DNA from: JAGDZR01 sp049115695
GTDB taxonomy: Bacteria; Bacteroidota; Bacteroidia; Cytophagales; Cyclobacteriaceae
NCBI GenBank assembly: GCA_049115695.1
Contig: JAGDZR010000003.1
Location: 1 to 64,000 of the forward strand
Reading direction: 5' to 3'
DNA length: 64,000 nucleotides
Shown: one piece after another, positions 26,921 through 35,012 of the stretch
Position numbering within the stretch: the stretch's first letter is position 1
How the letters are laid out: every line of letters starts with the position of its first letter
Notes under the pieces: generated by a model
Told to the model about the DNA's origin: nothing
Databases searched by the model: none
Seen by the model: only the letters and a program-made list of their open reading frames with translations
Position numbers and translations under genes: made by a program

Positions 26921-27967
26921 ATGAAAATTTTATCATATATCAACAAGTATGCCCTGGTAACAGTATTGGCACTAGGAGCAGTAGTCGCTAACGCGCAGGA
27001 CGAAGAAGCTGGAGGAATTTCATTTTCCGGAACAGTAGATGCTTATTACAGAGCCAATTTGAATGGAACAAATGATGCTGGATCAGGACTTACAACTGCT
27101 CCTGGAACTTCATTTGCCAATCTTCCAGGATTTTCTTTAGGTATGATCAACCTTGTTACAGGATATGAAGGTGAAAAAGCAGGATTCGTAGCAGATCTTG
27201 CTTTCGGACCAAGAGGAAATGATGCCGTTTTTGGATCAACCGTTGGATCAACTCCAATTGTTAACCAGTTGTACGTATATTGGAATGTGTCAGATAAGTT
27301 GACTTTGACTTTAGGTAACTTCAATACATTCCTTGGGTATGAGGTGATTTCACCCGCTGGAAACTTCAACTACTCAACTTCATACATGTTCTCTTACGGA
27401 CCATTCTCACACTCTGGTTTGAAAGCTGATATCAGCCTTACCGATGAGTTGACTTTTATGGCAGCCATCATGAACCCTACTGACGCTACGGATTTCAATC
27501 CTTCTAACGATTATGTTGGTGGTTTTCAGTTAGGTTACTCAAATGACATAGGTGGTGCATGGTTGAATGGTATCGTTTCAGATGGTTTCTACCAGGTTGA
27601 CTTAACTACTGGTTGGGATGTTACTGATGCTATTTATTTAGGTGTGAATGCTACCAATAACTCAGATTTTTCTGGAGCAGCGCTTTATGCACAAACTTCT
27701 CTTTCTGATGCTTTTGCATTGGGAATCAGAGGTGAATATTTTGTAGATGATAGTGGAGTAGTGTTGACTGCTGGTGAAAGTGTACTTGACTTTACAGTTT
27801 CTGCTAACTACACAGTAGGTGGTCTGACATTCGTTCCTGAATTTAGAATTGATGCCGCTTCTGCTGATGAGTTCATGGTAGAGGGTGATCCAATTGCTGA
27901 TCCTGTAAACGTTACTTATAGCAACTCGCTTGCTTCATTTGTATTGGGTGCTTACTACTCATTCTAA
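26921..27967 (+). CDS. Outer-membrane beta-barrel porin-like protein
   Basis: The 348-aa protein has a signal peptide ending VVANAQ (residue 25) and a barrel of alternating strands that finishes with LASFVLGAYYSF; the terminal Phe is the outer-membrane assembly signal. Strings such as SFSGTVDAYYRANLN, KLTLTLGNFNTFLGYEV and YSTSYMFSYGPFSHSGLK are typical of the Bacteroidetes OmpL-like/BBP2 porin family. It lies between an ammonium channel and glutamine synthetase, so it may admit ammonium, amines or other nitrogen compounds (inference). The gene composition and signals look native. Confidence 0.85.
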   Translation: MKILSYINKYALVTVLALGAVVANAQDEEAGGISFSGTVDAYYRANLNGTNDAGSGLTTAPGTSFANLPGFSLGMINLVTGYEGEKAGFVADLAFGPRGNDAVFGSTVGSTPIVNQLYVYWNVSDKLTLTLGNFNTFLGYEVISPAGNFNYSTSYMFSYGPFSHSGLKADISLTDELTFMAAIMNPTDATDFNPSNDYVGGFQLGYSNDIGGAWLNGIVSDGFYQVDLTTGWDVTDAIYLGVNATNNSDFSGAALYAQTSLSDAFALGIRGEYFVDDSGVVLTAGESVLDFTVSANYTVGGLTFVPEFRIDAASADEFMVEGDPIADPVNVTYSNSLASFVLGAYYSF

Positions 27968-27998
27968 GGGTAGGTAATACTACTTATAAACAAACCGG

Positions 27999-28027
27999 CA
28001 AAGCCCGTATCATGGATATGGGCTTTG
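27999..28027 (+). terminator. Hairpin after porin
   Basis: CAAAGCCC pairs with GGGCTTTG (8 bp) and an inner TATC/GATA extends the stem. Only a short T tail follows, so termination may be partial and some read-through into glnII is possible. Confidence 0.6.
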
Positions 28028-28237
28028 TTATAAAAAGTTTGAAATTATCGTAAAAGAAGGAGTGGGAGACGGAGTAATTTGATATAATTTCAAATTAAAT
28101 ATTCAGAAAATGCTAATTTGTAAAATATTTAGGAGCTGAGTTGAAATTTCGTAGAATTTACTGAGATTTGCGACGGGTCTTTCTAAGTAATTTTAGACTA
28201 GCACAAAAATTTTCATAAAACTTGTAAAACAATAAAC

Positions 28238-29248
28238 ATGGCCAAATCAAAATTAGAGTACATCTGGTTAGATGGTTATAAGCCGACACAGAGCTTAAGA
28301 AGTAAAACAAAAATCGTATCAGACTTTAGCGGTAAGCTGGAAGATTGCCCGGAGTGGTCTTTTGATGGTTCATCTACTGAGCAAGCAGAAGGTGGTTCAT
28401 CAGATTGTATACTAAAACCAGTGTATATCTGTCCTGATCCAGCAATCGCTGGCGGATTCCTAGTAATGACTGAAGTATTGAATGCAGATGGTTCTCCACA
28501 TGCATCTAATGCAAGAGCTACTATCGAAGATGATGATGCTGATTTTTGGTTTGGATTTGAGCAGGAGTACTTCTTGATGGACCCTGAGACGGGACGACCT
28601 CTTGGCTTCCCTGCTGGTGGATACCCTGGCCCTCAAGGACCTTACTATTGTGGAGTAGGTGGTCAAAATGTATTTGGAAGAGATTTTAAAGATGAGCACT
28701 TGGATCTTTGTATCGATGCTGGTCTTAATATAGAAGGAACTAACGGAGAAGTAGCTGCAGGTCAGTGGGAATGGCAGATCTTTGCCAAAGGGGCACACCA
28801 GGCTGGAGATGAAATCTGGATTGGTAGATTCTTAATGGAAAGACTTTCAGAGCAGTATGGATTGTACATAGAGTATCACCCTAAGCCACTTGGAGCAACT
28901 GATTGGAATGGTTCAGGAATGCATGCCAACTTCTCTAACTCATACTTGAGGGGTGCTGCTTCTCAGGAGAAAGTGGAGAAAGTATGTGAAGCTTTCAGAA
29001 ATGTGGTAGATGAGCACATTGCTGTATACGGAGCTGATAACGATCAACGTTTGACAGGAGACCATGAAACTGCAGCTATCACAGACTTCTCTTATGGAGT
29101 ATCTGATAGAGGAGCTTCAATTCGTATTCCTCTATACACAGCAAACAATGGTTGGAGTGGATATCTTGAAGATAGAAGACCTGCTTCAAATGCAGATCCG
29201 TACAAGGTGGCTGCAAGAATCATTAAGACAGTAAAATCTGTTTCTTAA
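28238..29248 (+). CDS. glnII: Type II glutamine synthetase
   Basis: The 336-aa size matches the compact type II enzyme (about 330-370 aa), not the roughly 470-aa type I or 700-aa type III. Key motifs are FDGSSTEQAEGGSSDCIL, FGFEQEYFLMD, GTNGEVAAGQWEWQ, DWNGSGMHANFS and DRGASIRIP. It condenses glutamate and ammonia with ATP to glutamine in the cytosol. The gene follows the amt-porin pair with a 270-bp gap that holds a hairpin and the CTTTCTAAGTA-type motif, so it probably has its own promoter. Type II enzymes are not controlled by adenylylation, so regulation is likely transcriptional or by metabolites. Confidence 0.95.
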   Translation: MAKSKLEYIWLDGYKPTQSLRSKTKIVSDFSGKLEDCPEWSFDGSSTEQAEGGSSDCILKPVYICPDPAIAGGFLVMTEVLNADGSPHASNARATIEDDDADFWFGFEQEYFLMDPETGRPLGFPAGGYPGPQGPYYCGVGGQNVFGRDFKDEHLDLCIDAGLNIEGTNGEVAAGQWEWQIFAKGAHQAGDEIWIGRFLMERLSEQYGLYIEYHPKPLGATDWNGSGMHANFSNSYLRGAASQEKVEKVCEAFRNVVDEHIAVYGADNDQRLTGDHETAAITDFSYGVSDRGASIRIPLYTANNGWSGYLEDRRPASNADPYKVAARIIKTVKSVS

Positions 29249-29275
29249 AGATTAGTAGATCTTGAAATAAGCATT

Positions 29276-29306
29276 AAAGCCAGGGCGTTTGTCCTGGCTT
29301 TTTTTG
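29276..29306 (+). terminator. Terminator after glnII
   Basis: A 9-bp stem AAAGCCAGG/CCTGGCTTT with an 8-nt loop is followed by a long T run. Confidence 0.92.
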
Positions 29307-29402
29307 TTGCTATCTCAGCTGTGGCTTGCGTCACAACCAAAAGAGGTCTCCGTATAATCAAGCTGTTTTTAAGGTTGTTGGCTGAATCACATTTTTGGGC
29401 AC

Positions 29403-29434
29403 AAAAAAAGCCCCAATAACATGGAGCCCTTTTT
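29403..29434 (-). terminator. Terminator after the 38-aa ORF
   Basis: On the minus strand AAAAAGGGCTCC pairs (with G-T wobbles) with GGGGCTTTTTTT around loop ATGTTATT and ends in a T run. It lies 27 bp beyond the stop of the small ORF. The opposite orientation could also work, so it may serve both strands. Confidence 0.7.
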
Positions 29435-29460
29435 ATATACTTACTCGCTTATGTCTTATA

Positions 29461-29577
29461 TCAATGAATCATTTTGAAACGTGCAGCACGCTTCTCGAAA
29501 TAATCCCACGTACTTTCAAATAGCATGATACTGATGTCTCTCAGTGCATATTCAAAACCTTGTATGAGCTTGTTCAT
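29461..29577 (-). CDS. Candidate 38-aa small protein
   Basis: An ATG at 29577 with AAGGGA 4-9 bases upstream opens a 38-codon frame with stop at 29461. The product begins MNKLIQGFEY, contains FESTWDYFEKRAAR and ends FKMIH; it is amphipathic, charged and without membrane helix or signal. A perfect palindrome lies 22 bp upstream and a terminator follows, so it looks like a complete tiny transcription unit. No family is recognised. It could be a regulator, a toxin-type peptide or a remnant of a mobile element, since CCGG repeats lie beside it. Confidence 0.45.
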   Translation of the reverse strand: MNKLIQGFEYALRDISIMLFESTWDYFEKRAARFKMIH

Positions 29578-29599
29578 TTCCCTTGTCGTTTTGGTTATA

Positions 29600-29621
29600 T
29601 TATGTTACTAAAGTAACATAA
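29600..29621. promoter_or_regulatory. Perfect 22-bp palindrome (candidate operator)
   Basis: TTATGTTACT and AGTAACATAA are exact inverted 10-bp arms around AA. The size and symmetry suit a dimeric repressor or activator. The palindrome sits upstream of the 38-aa ORF start on the minus strand, so it may control it. The binding protein is unknown. Confidence 0.55.
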
Positions 29622-29646
29622 CAACTGCGTCTGTGCTACCAAAACG

Positions 29647-29703
29647 AAGTGAACCGGAAAAAATCTTGATGAACCGGTATTTCAAGGAGTGAGCCGGTAT
29701 TAT
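29647..29703 (+). repeat. Three 20-bp-spaced GAACCGG/GAGCCGG repeats
   Basis: GAACCGG starts at 29651 and 29671 and GAGCCGG at 29691, spaced exactly 20 bp, with related flanks (TGAACCGG, CCGGTAT). IS21-type elements are known to carry multiple short repeats at their ends, so this may be an orphan element end. No transposase gene is next to it. Confidence 0.5.
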
Positions 29704-29775
29704 GAGCGATAAAACATTAATTCCAATGAGATAAGTGGGAAAAAGATAGGGGTGAACAAGAAAATATCTTAAGTC

Positions 29776-29796
29776 AACGAGACAGTTCGTCTTGTT
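29776..29796 (-). terminator. Weak hairpin after the small lipoprotein
   Basis: AACGAGAC pairs with GTCTTGTT around a 5-nt loop. On the minus strand it lies about 10 bp after the lipoprotein gene stop, but the T tail is poor. Confidence 0.35.
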
Positions 29797-29806
29797 TTCT
29801 GGCAGG

Positions 29807-30148
29807 TTAGTTGATAACTATTGCGACTTCCTTGCATCGCCCTAGAGCATCAAAACGCACAGAGAGTGACTGTTTACCCTCACAGTCTACCGGATAAAAG
29901 AAGAATTTCTGATTTCGCTCATAGAGTTCATTTCTTGGAGGAGCACCAAAGAGGCTTTTAATTTCATTTTGATTTAACCCCAGTACCTCATTTTTTTTTG
30001 GGAGAATGATTTTTTCGCAAATCTCAAATCGATAACCATCGCAACTTTGAATGGATTTTGACCACAACTCTTTATCAAAACCATCAATCTCGACTTTGGT
30101 GCATGAAGAAAGGATCAATAATGTTACAAGGATGGGGAAATATTTCAT
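29807..30148 (-). CDS. Small lipoprotein, BamE/SmpA-like fold
   Basis: The 113-aa precursor has a short signal ending LLILSSC (Cys16), the lipobox that leads to lipidation. The middle reads LGLNQNEIKSLFGAPPRNELY and the end SVRFDALGRCKEVAIVI; this LTxxEVxxLFGxP pattern is reminiscent of small BamE/SmpA-like lipoproteins, although similarity is weak. Four further Cys residues are present in the mature part (CDGYRFEIC, VDCEG, GRCKE), so disulfides are likely. It lies after the ECF-associated membrane protein on the same strand, with 24 bp in between, and may belong to that transcript. Confidence 0.7.
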   Translation of the reverse strand: MKYFPILVTLLILSSCTKVEIDGFDKELWSKSIQSCDGYRFEICEKIILPKKNEVLGLNQNEIKSLFGAPPRNELYERNQKFFFYPVDCEGKQSLSVRFDALGRCKEVAIVIN

Positions 30149-30172
30149 GTTACAAATTTAGCCTCTATGCCT

Positions 30173-30799
30173 TCAATATGGACTATCCAATTCATGGATA
30201 TGCGAATCCAATTGCCTCAACAAGTCTTCAAAAGCAACTTTGTTCATCCATTTGGTTAATAGGTGAGATGCTGGCGTAAGGGTAATGATACAAACGGATA
30301 GCAAGAGCAATTGGAAATCGTCCGGAAAAGGTAATTCGTCTACATGGGTCATTTCCAACCCAATGATAAATCCTGCAGCGATCGTAATGGGATAAAGCAA
30401 AAGCCCAATCAATTGCTCCTTAGAAATAATTGTCAATACAGCGTTTCGGACTCGATTAAGACTTTCTTTCAATGGTAAATTGGGATTAAGTGACCGCTTT
30501 ATAATACTGTATTCCTGGTACAACAGAATGGTTCCAATAACATAAGCACCTAGCAAAATCATGAGAAGAACCCTTCCAGCCATGTTATTAGAATAGTTGA
30601 TTCCTCCAACGATAAGCATTGTCATACCGATGGTAAAGACCAATTTGAACTGAATCTGTTTTTGGATTAACTGACTATAGCTTTTGGACTCTCCTTGAAA
30701 AATTTGTGAAAGCTCATTTTTAAGTAAATCATCCAATGAAGATTCATCTAAATCAACTTTTTGCCACATCTTTTTAAAGTCTTCCATACCATTCTTCAT
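30173..30799 (-). CDS. Membrane protein paired with ECF sigma factor (candidate anti-sigma)
   Basis: This 208-aa protein has about 50 N-terminal cytoplasmic residues (DFKKMWQKVDLDESSLDDLLKNEL) and four expected helices at about 52-70, 75-95, 128-150 and 162-182. A C-terminal amphipathic tail follows. Its ATG overlaps the sigma factor stop by 4 bp. Short cytoplasmic N-terminal stretches in such sigma-linked membrane proteins often hold the sigma factor; no ZAS zinc motif is seen, so this would be an atypical anti-sigma factor. The function is by position only. Confidence 0.7.
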   Translation of the reverse strand: MKNGMEDFKKMWQKVDLDESSLDDLLKNELSQIFQGESKSYSQLIQKQIQFKLVFTIGMTMLIVGGINYSNNMAGRVLLMILLGAYVIGTILLYQEYSIIKRSLNPNLPLKESLNRVRNAVLTIISKEQLIGLLLYPITIAAGFIIGLEMTHVDELPFPDDFQLLLLSVCIITLTPASHLLTKWMNKVAFEDLLRQLDSHIHELDSPY

Positions 30800-31272
30800 T
30801 TGCTTGACATTCTGTTTGTTAGATGATGCTTGATTCTGTGCAATTTGACGCCAACATTGTTTTTGGTTAGACCAGACATTTCAGCGATTTCGTCATTGGC
30901 GTAATCTTCCAGATGTAGGGTAATCACCATTTTATCAATTGGGTTTAATTGCTTGATCTCAAAAAGTAATAATTCGGTTCTATCTGAAGGTTCGCTGATT
31001 GTATCACTTGCATACTCTGGTAATTTTTCAAGTGTCGAAACGTCCGGCTTTTTCTTTCGATGATAACCCAAGACAGTATTGAGAGCAACCCTGTACAACC
31101 ATGTCGAAAAGCTGGATTTTCCCTGGAAACTCGAAGAAGAACGCCATGCCTGCAACAGAATTTCCTGACGCATGTCCTCCTTCTCAACCGGGTTGTCAAT
31201 GTATAGGTAAATGATTTTACCTATGATCCCTTTATGAGTATTAACTAACGATATAAATTCTTCTTCCGTCAA
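30796..31272 (-). CDS. ECF RNA polymerase sigma factor
   Basis: The 158-aa protein has sigma-70 region 2 (about 1-75: DMRQEILLQAWRSSSSFQGKSSFSTWLYRVALNTV) and region 4 (about 105-155: NPIDKMVITLHLEDYANDEIAEMSGLTKNNVGVKLHRIKHHL), the two-domain form of extracytoplasmic function sigma factors. It directs RNA polymerase to a small regulon when a signal is received. It is the first gene of a minus-strand unit with its membrane partner and perhaps the small lipoprotein. The divergent small membrane gene starts 78 bp away. Confidence 0.92.
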   Translation of the reverse strand: MTEEEFISLVNTHKGIIGKIIYLYIDNPVEKEDMRQEILLQAWRSSSSFQGKSSFSTWLYRVALNTVLGYHRKKKPDVSTLEKLPEYASDTISEPSDRTELLLFEIKQLNPIDKMVITLHLEDYANDEIAEMSGLTKNNVGVKLHRIKHHLTNRMSSK

Positions 31273-31350
31273 GGACTATTCGCCTAAAGGCTTCTACTTT
31301 TGCAAGTTAGTTGCAAAGCGCAATCGATTATTACAATATAAATATACAAA

Positions 31351-31782
31351 ATGGCTAAGGCTGTCAAATTTCTTTGGTTATTCACCGTCCTTCTTTTTCT
31401 AATAATTCTGGGCTTTGCCTATGCTTCACTACCTATTGAAGTAAATCTGACCAGTGTTAAGGGAGAGGTTGTATTTCACAAAGAGACCTTTTTCTACTAT
31501 TCAATTAGCTTTTACCTTGTGGTCAATATCCTCGTTCTTGGTTTGTTTAGAATGATTAGTCCAATATTGGAGAGCAAGCTGTCTGAGGAGGGTGTCATAT
31601 GGGTAAATTTGTTTTCATTTTGCGTCAATATTTACATGACAACAGTCCTTGGATTCATTGGTGTGATGAACAATCCTGAAGGTGTCCCCACGGCCAATTA
31701 CAACTATCTTAATTACATAGGACCAATTTTAATGATAGGATGGGTGATTGGATTGATTTATTACTTAATAAAAAGAAAATAG
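31351..31782 (+). CDS. Four-helix membrane protein of unknown function
   Basis: This 143-aa protein has helices at about 7-27, 50-70, 86-106 and 120-140 with short loops (PIEVNLTSVKGEV between 1 and 2). It lacks a recognisable catalytic motif. It is divergent from the ECF sigma gene and stands before the topoisomerase IV genes. A terminator-like hairpin follows, so it is probably monocistronic. Confidence 0.65.
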   Translation: MAKAVKFLWLFTVLLFLIILGFAYASLPIEVNLTSVKGEVVFHKETFFYYSISFYLVVNILVLGLFRMISPILESKLSEEGVIWVNLFSFCVNIYMTTVLGFIGVMNNPEGVPTANYNYLNYIGPILMIGWVIGLIYYLIKRK

Positions 31783-31798
31783 AGATTTCAAATTATTA

Positions 31799-31830
31799 CC
31801 TGATTCATAGTCAGTGAATTAGGTGTTTTG
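31799..31830 (+). terminator. Terminator-like hairpin
   Basis: CCTGATTCA pairs with TGAATTAGG (one G-T wobble) across a 7-nt loop, followed by TGTTTTG. It would separate the small membrane gene from parE. Confidence 0.55.
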
Positions 31831-31941
31831 ACCTTAATTATTGGTACAAAATGCACAGGAAATTCGGCTGTTCGATAATTGTATTTTTTGTATAAATTCC
31901 CGGTTTAATTGCATAACAAGACAAATTAGTTTAGATTTTTT

Positions 31942-33813
31942 ATGGCCGAAGCGGTACAGTATACCGAGGATAGTATCAAATCCCTGGATTGGAAAGAGCA
32001 TATTAGGTTAAGACCTGGTATGTACATTGGTAAATTAGGTGATGGTTCTTCCTACGATGACGGGATTTATGTATTAGTTAAGGAAGTCATTGACAATTGT
32101 ATTGACGAACACATGATGGGATTTGGAAAGCAGATCAACATCAAAGTGTCAGATCATAGAGTAGAGGTTCGGGATTATGGGCGAGGTATACCATTAGGTA
32201 AAGTTGTTGACTGTGTATCCAAGATCAATACCGGAGGAAAGTATGATTCGGGTGCTTTTCAAAAATCCGTTGGTCTGAACGGTGTGGGAACCAAGGCGGT
32301 GAATGCGCTCTCCAATTACTTTAAAGTCCAGTCATTTAGGGAGGGTAAAACTAAACTCGCAGAATTCGAAAGGGGGGAAATTACTAATGACGCCAAGCAG
32401 GTAAATACCACAGAGCGGAATGGTACATTTATTGCCTTTGAACCTGATGCTACCGTATTCAAGAACTTTCATTTTATTCCCGATTATCTTGATAACCTGA
32501 TTTGGAATTATGCTTATCTGAATGCAGGCCTGACCATTTCATTGAATGGTAAAAAGTATCATTCTGAAAAAGGGCTTTACGATTTACTCACGCGAAAGGC
32601 GGATGTTGAGTCGCTCAGGTATCCTATTATTCATTTAAAAGGAGAGGATATTGAAATGGCAATGTCTCATGCCAATCAATATGGTGAAGAGTATTATTCA
32701 TTTGTAAACGGACAGTACACGACCCAGGGAGGAACTCATCTTGCAGCATATCGCGAAGCAATTGTAAAGACGGTAAGAGAATTTTATAAAAAAGATTTTG
32801 ACGCTACGGATGTTAGAGCAAGTATTATAAGCGCTATTGCAGTCAGGGTGCAGGAGCCAGTTTTTGAAAGTCAGACTAAAACAAAGCTGGGTTCACAGAA
32901 CGTAGGACCAGAAGGCCCTACAATGAGGACTTTCGTGAATGATTTTATAAAGAAAGAATTAGATAATTTCCTACATAGAAATGCTGATGTAGCTGATGCA
33001 TTGCTAAAGCGTATACTGCAATCTGAGCGCGAGCGTAAGGAGATTGCAGGGATCAAGAAATTGGCTAACGAAAGAGCGAAAAAGGCCAATCTTCACAACA
33101 AAAAACTAAGGGACTGTCGGTTGCATTTGAACGATAAGAAGGGAGATGCAGAGAAAAAGGACGGGACCATGATTTTTATTACTGAGGGAGACTCTGCAAG
33201 TGGATCCATAACTAAATCAAGGAATGTTCAAACGCAGGCAGTGTTTAGTTTAAGAGGTAAGCCGTTTAACTGTTTTGGTCATACCAAAAAAGTGGTCTAT
33301 GAAAATGAGGAGTTCAATTTGCTTCAACATGCATTGAACATTGAAGACGGGTTGGAAGGATTGCGATATCGCAAAATCGTGATTGCAACAGATGCTGATG
33401 TTGATGGTATGCATATTCGGTTGCTATTACTGACTTATTTCCTCCAGTTCTTTCCAGAACTCGTAAGGAATGGGCATGTGTACATCCTTGAAACACCCTT
33501 GTTTAGGGTAAGGAACAAGAAAGAAACAATTTACTGCTATACCGAAGAAGAAAGGAAGGCTGCAATCGCCAAGCTAGGAGTTAAGCCAGAGATCACCAGA
33601 TTCAAGGGGTTGGGCGAGATTTCACCAAATGAGTTTGCAGGGTTTATAGGTGAGGATATAAGATTAGAGCCTGTGATCTTACAGAAGGAAACTAAGATTA
33701 AGGATTTGCTGACCTTTTATATGGGAAAAAACACACCTGATCGCCAGCAGTTTATCATTGATAAACTAAGAGTAGAGAAAGATCTCGTAGAAGAAAAGGA
33801 GCAAGCTGCATGA
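31942..33813 (+). CDS. parE: DNA topoisomerase IV subunit B
   Basis: This 623-aa protein carries the GHKL ATPase (Glu48/Asn52 in VKEVIDNCIDEH, DYGRGIP near 78-84, GLNGVGTKAVNA) and then a transducer domain. A TOPRIM domain follows with EGDSASGS at 415-422 and DADVDG at 484-489, and the C-terminal RFKGLGEISPNEF. The enzyme decatenates daughter chromosomes using ATP together with ParC. It is shorter than GyrB and matches the Bacteroidetes ParE pattern. A lipase and a membrane protein lie between it and parC in a tight four-gene unit. Confidence 0.93.
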   Translation: MAEAVQYTEDSIKSLDWKEHIRLRPGMYIGKLGDGSSYDDGIYVLVKEVIDNCIDEHMMGFGKQINIKVSDHRVEVRDYGRGIPLGKVVDCVSKINTGGKYDSGAFQKSVGLNGVGTKAVNALSNYFKVQSFREGKTKLAEFERGEITNDAKQVNTTERNGTFIAFEPDATVFKNFHFIPDYLDNLIWNYAYLNAGLTISLNGKKYHSEKGLYDLLTRKADVESLRYPIIHLKGEDIEMAMSHANQYGEEYYSFVNGQYTTQGGTHLAAYREAIVKTVREFYKKDFDATDVRASIISAIAVRVQEPVFESQTKTKLGSQNVGPEGPTMRTFVNDFIKKELDNFLHRNADVADALLKRILQSERERKEIAGIKKLANERAKKANLHNKKLRDCRLHLNDKKGDAEKKDGTMIFITEGDSASGSITKSRNVQTQAVFSLRGKPFNCFGHTKKVVYENEEFNLLQHALNIEDGLEGLRYRKIVIATDADVDGMHIRLLLLTYFLQFFPELVRNGHVYILETPLFRVRNKKETIYCYTEEERKAAIAKLGVKPEITRFKGLGEISPNEFAGFIGEDIRLEPVILQKETKIKDLLTFYMGKNTPDRQQFIIDKLRVEKDLVEEKEQAA

Positions 33814-35012
33814 AAATACTAAAGACACTAACATACCTCTTGCTATTCGGACTGTTGTCTTGTGGCGAAGATGAGCCGGTGATAGAAGATATCAACGATC
33901 GGTTAGTATCGTTTAGGGAAGGACATACCAGGGCAGCAGGACTTGTACAAGGCACACTTGGTGCATTCAATTTGGATTTACCTTTAGAGAAGGTTGTTTA
34001 TCCCGTAAAAAGTTATGTGGTGGATTACGAAACGGAATTTATGGGTGAAACGATCACGGTTTCAGGTATGGCCTACATTCCGGACTCATTAGAAACTCCT
34101 TTTCCATTCTTAAGTTTTCAGCATGGAACGATTGCAGATAATGCCTCAGCACCAACACAGCTTTTCGCAAATAACACGCAGCATATTATTTATTCAGCAA
34201 TGGCTGGAGCAGGCTTCATTGTTTTTGTCCCGGATTTTGTGGGATTTGGAGCAAGTGTCGATTTAATGCACCCGTATTATGTTGAAGAACCTTCAGCTGC
34301 AGTGGTGGTTGATGGGTTAAGAGCTGCTTATGATCTTACTGAGGAGCTTGGCATTACTACAAGCCCTAAGACTTACCTGGCAGGTTATTCCCAGGGAGGA
34401 TATGTTACCATGGCAGCTCACAAGTATTTCGAGGAGCAGGAGGTGGATTACTTTGAGCTAAAGGCCTCATTTCCAAGTTCCGGAGGTTATGAATTGAACG
34501 AGATGCTCTCTTATTTTCAGCAACTGGATGTTTATGATCAACCATTTTTTCTGGCGTACATCGCTGAGAGTTACCGTCAGGAAAGGGAATTCTCAACAGA
34601 TGTGTTGAGTAGTGTTTTCAACTCACCCTATGATGATCTTGTGGTTGATGTTTTTGATGGTCAAAGAAATGGTGGTCAGATTAATAAGCTACTTAATGAC
34701 ACCATATCTGTCTTGTTAACAGATAAATTCATCAATAACTCATCTTCTGAGGAACTAAGTGATATCACTGAAGAATTGGAGGAAAATAGTCTATTGGGTT
34801 GGACACCAGGTATTCCGATGTATATGTATCATGGCGATGCTGATGTCACTGTCCCGTTTTATACAAGTACCTTGACATATGATCATTTTGTTGAAAACGG
34901 CTCCACAGTCATGAGTTTTCAGTCTTTTGAAGGGGCGACACATTATACTGGTTTTTTACCATATCTGGAGACTTTTTTAAAGGATCTGGTTGAGGTTGAA
35001 GGGTTGCGATGA
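33810..35012 (+). CDS. Lipoprotein alpha/beta hydrolase (secretory lipase-like)
   Basis: The 400-aa protein has a lipobox LLSC (Cys18) and an alpha/beta hydrolase core. The nucleophile elbow is GYSQG with Ser194; HGDADVTVPF near residue 345 supplies the likely Asp and GATHYTGF near 378 the His. It resembles the secretory lipase/feruloyl-type hydrolases that Bacteroidetes place on the cell envelope. Its ATG overlaps the parE stop and its own stop overlaps the following gene, so it is embedded in the parE-parC unit, where it has no obvious functional link. The substrate is unknown. Confidence 0.82.
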   Translation: MKILKTLTYLLLFGLLSCGEDEPVIEDINDRLVSFREGHTRAAGLVQGTLGAFNLDLPLEKVVYPVKSYVVDYETEFMGETITVSGMAYIPDSLETPFPFLSFQHGTIADNASAPTQLFANNTQHIIYSAMAGAGFIVFVPDFVGFGASVDLMHPYYVEEPSAAVVVDGLRAAYDLTEELGITTSPKTYLAGYSQGGYVTMAAHKYFEEQEVDYFELKASFPSSGGYELNEMLSYFQQLDVYDQPFFLAYIAESYRQEREFSTDVLSSVFNSPYDDLVVDVFDGQRNGGQINKLLNDTISVLLTDKFINNSSSEELSDITEELEENSLLGWTPGIPMYMYHGDADVTVPFYTSTLTYDHFVENGSTVMSFQSFEGATHYTGFLPYLETFLKDLVEVEGLR

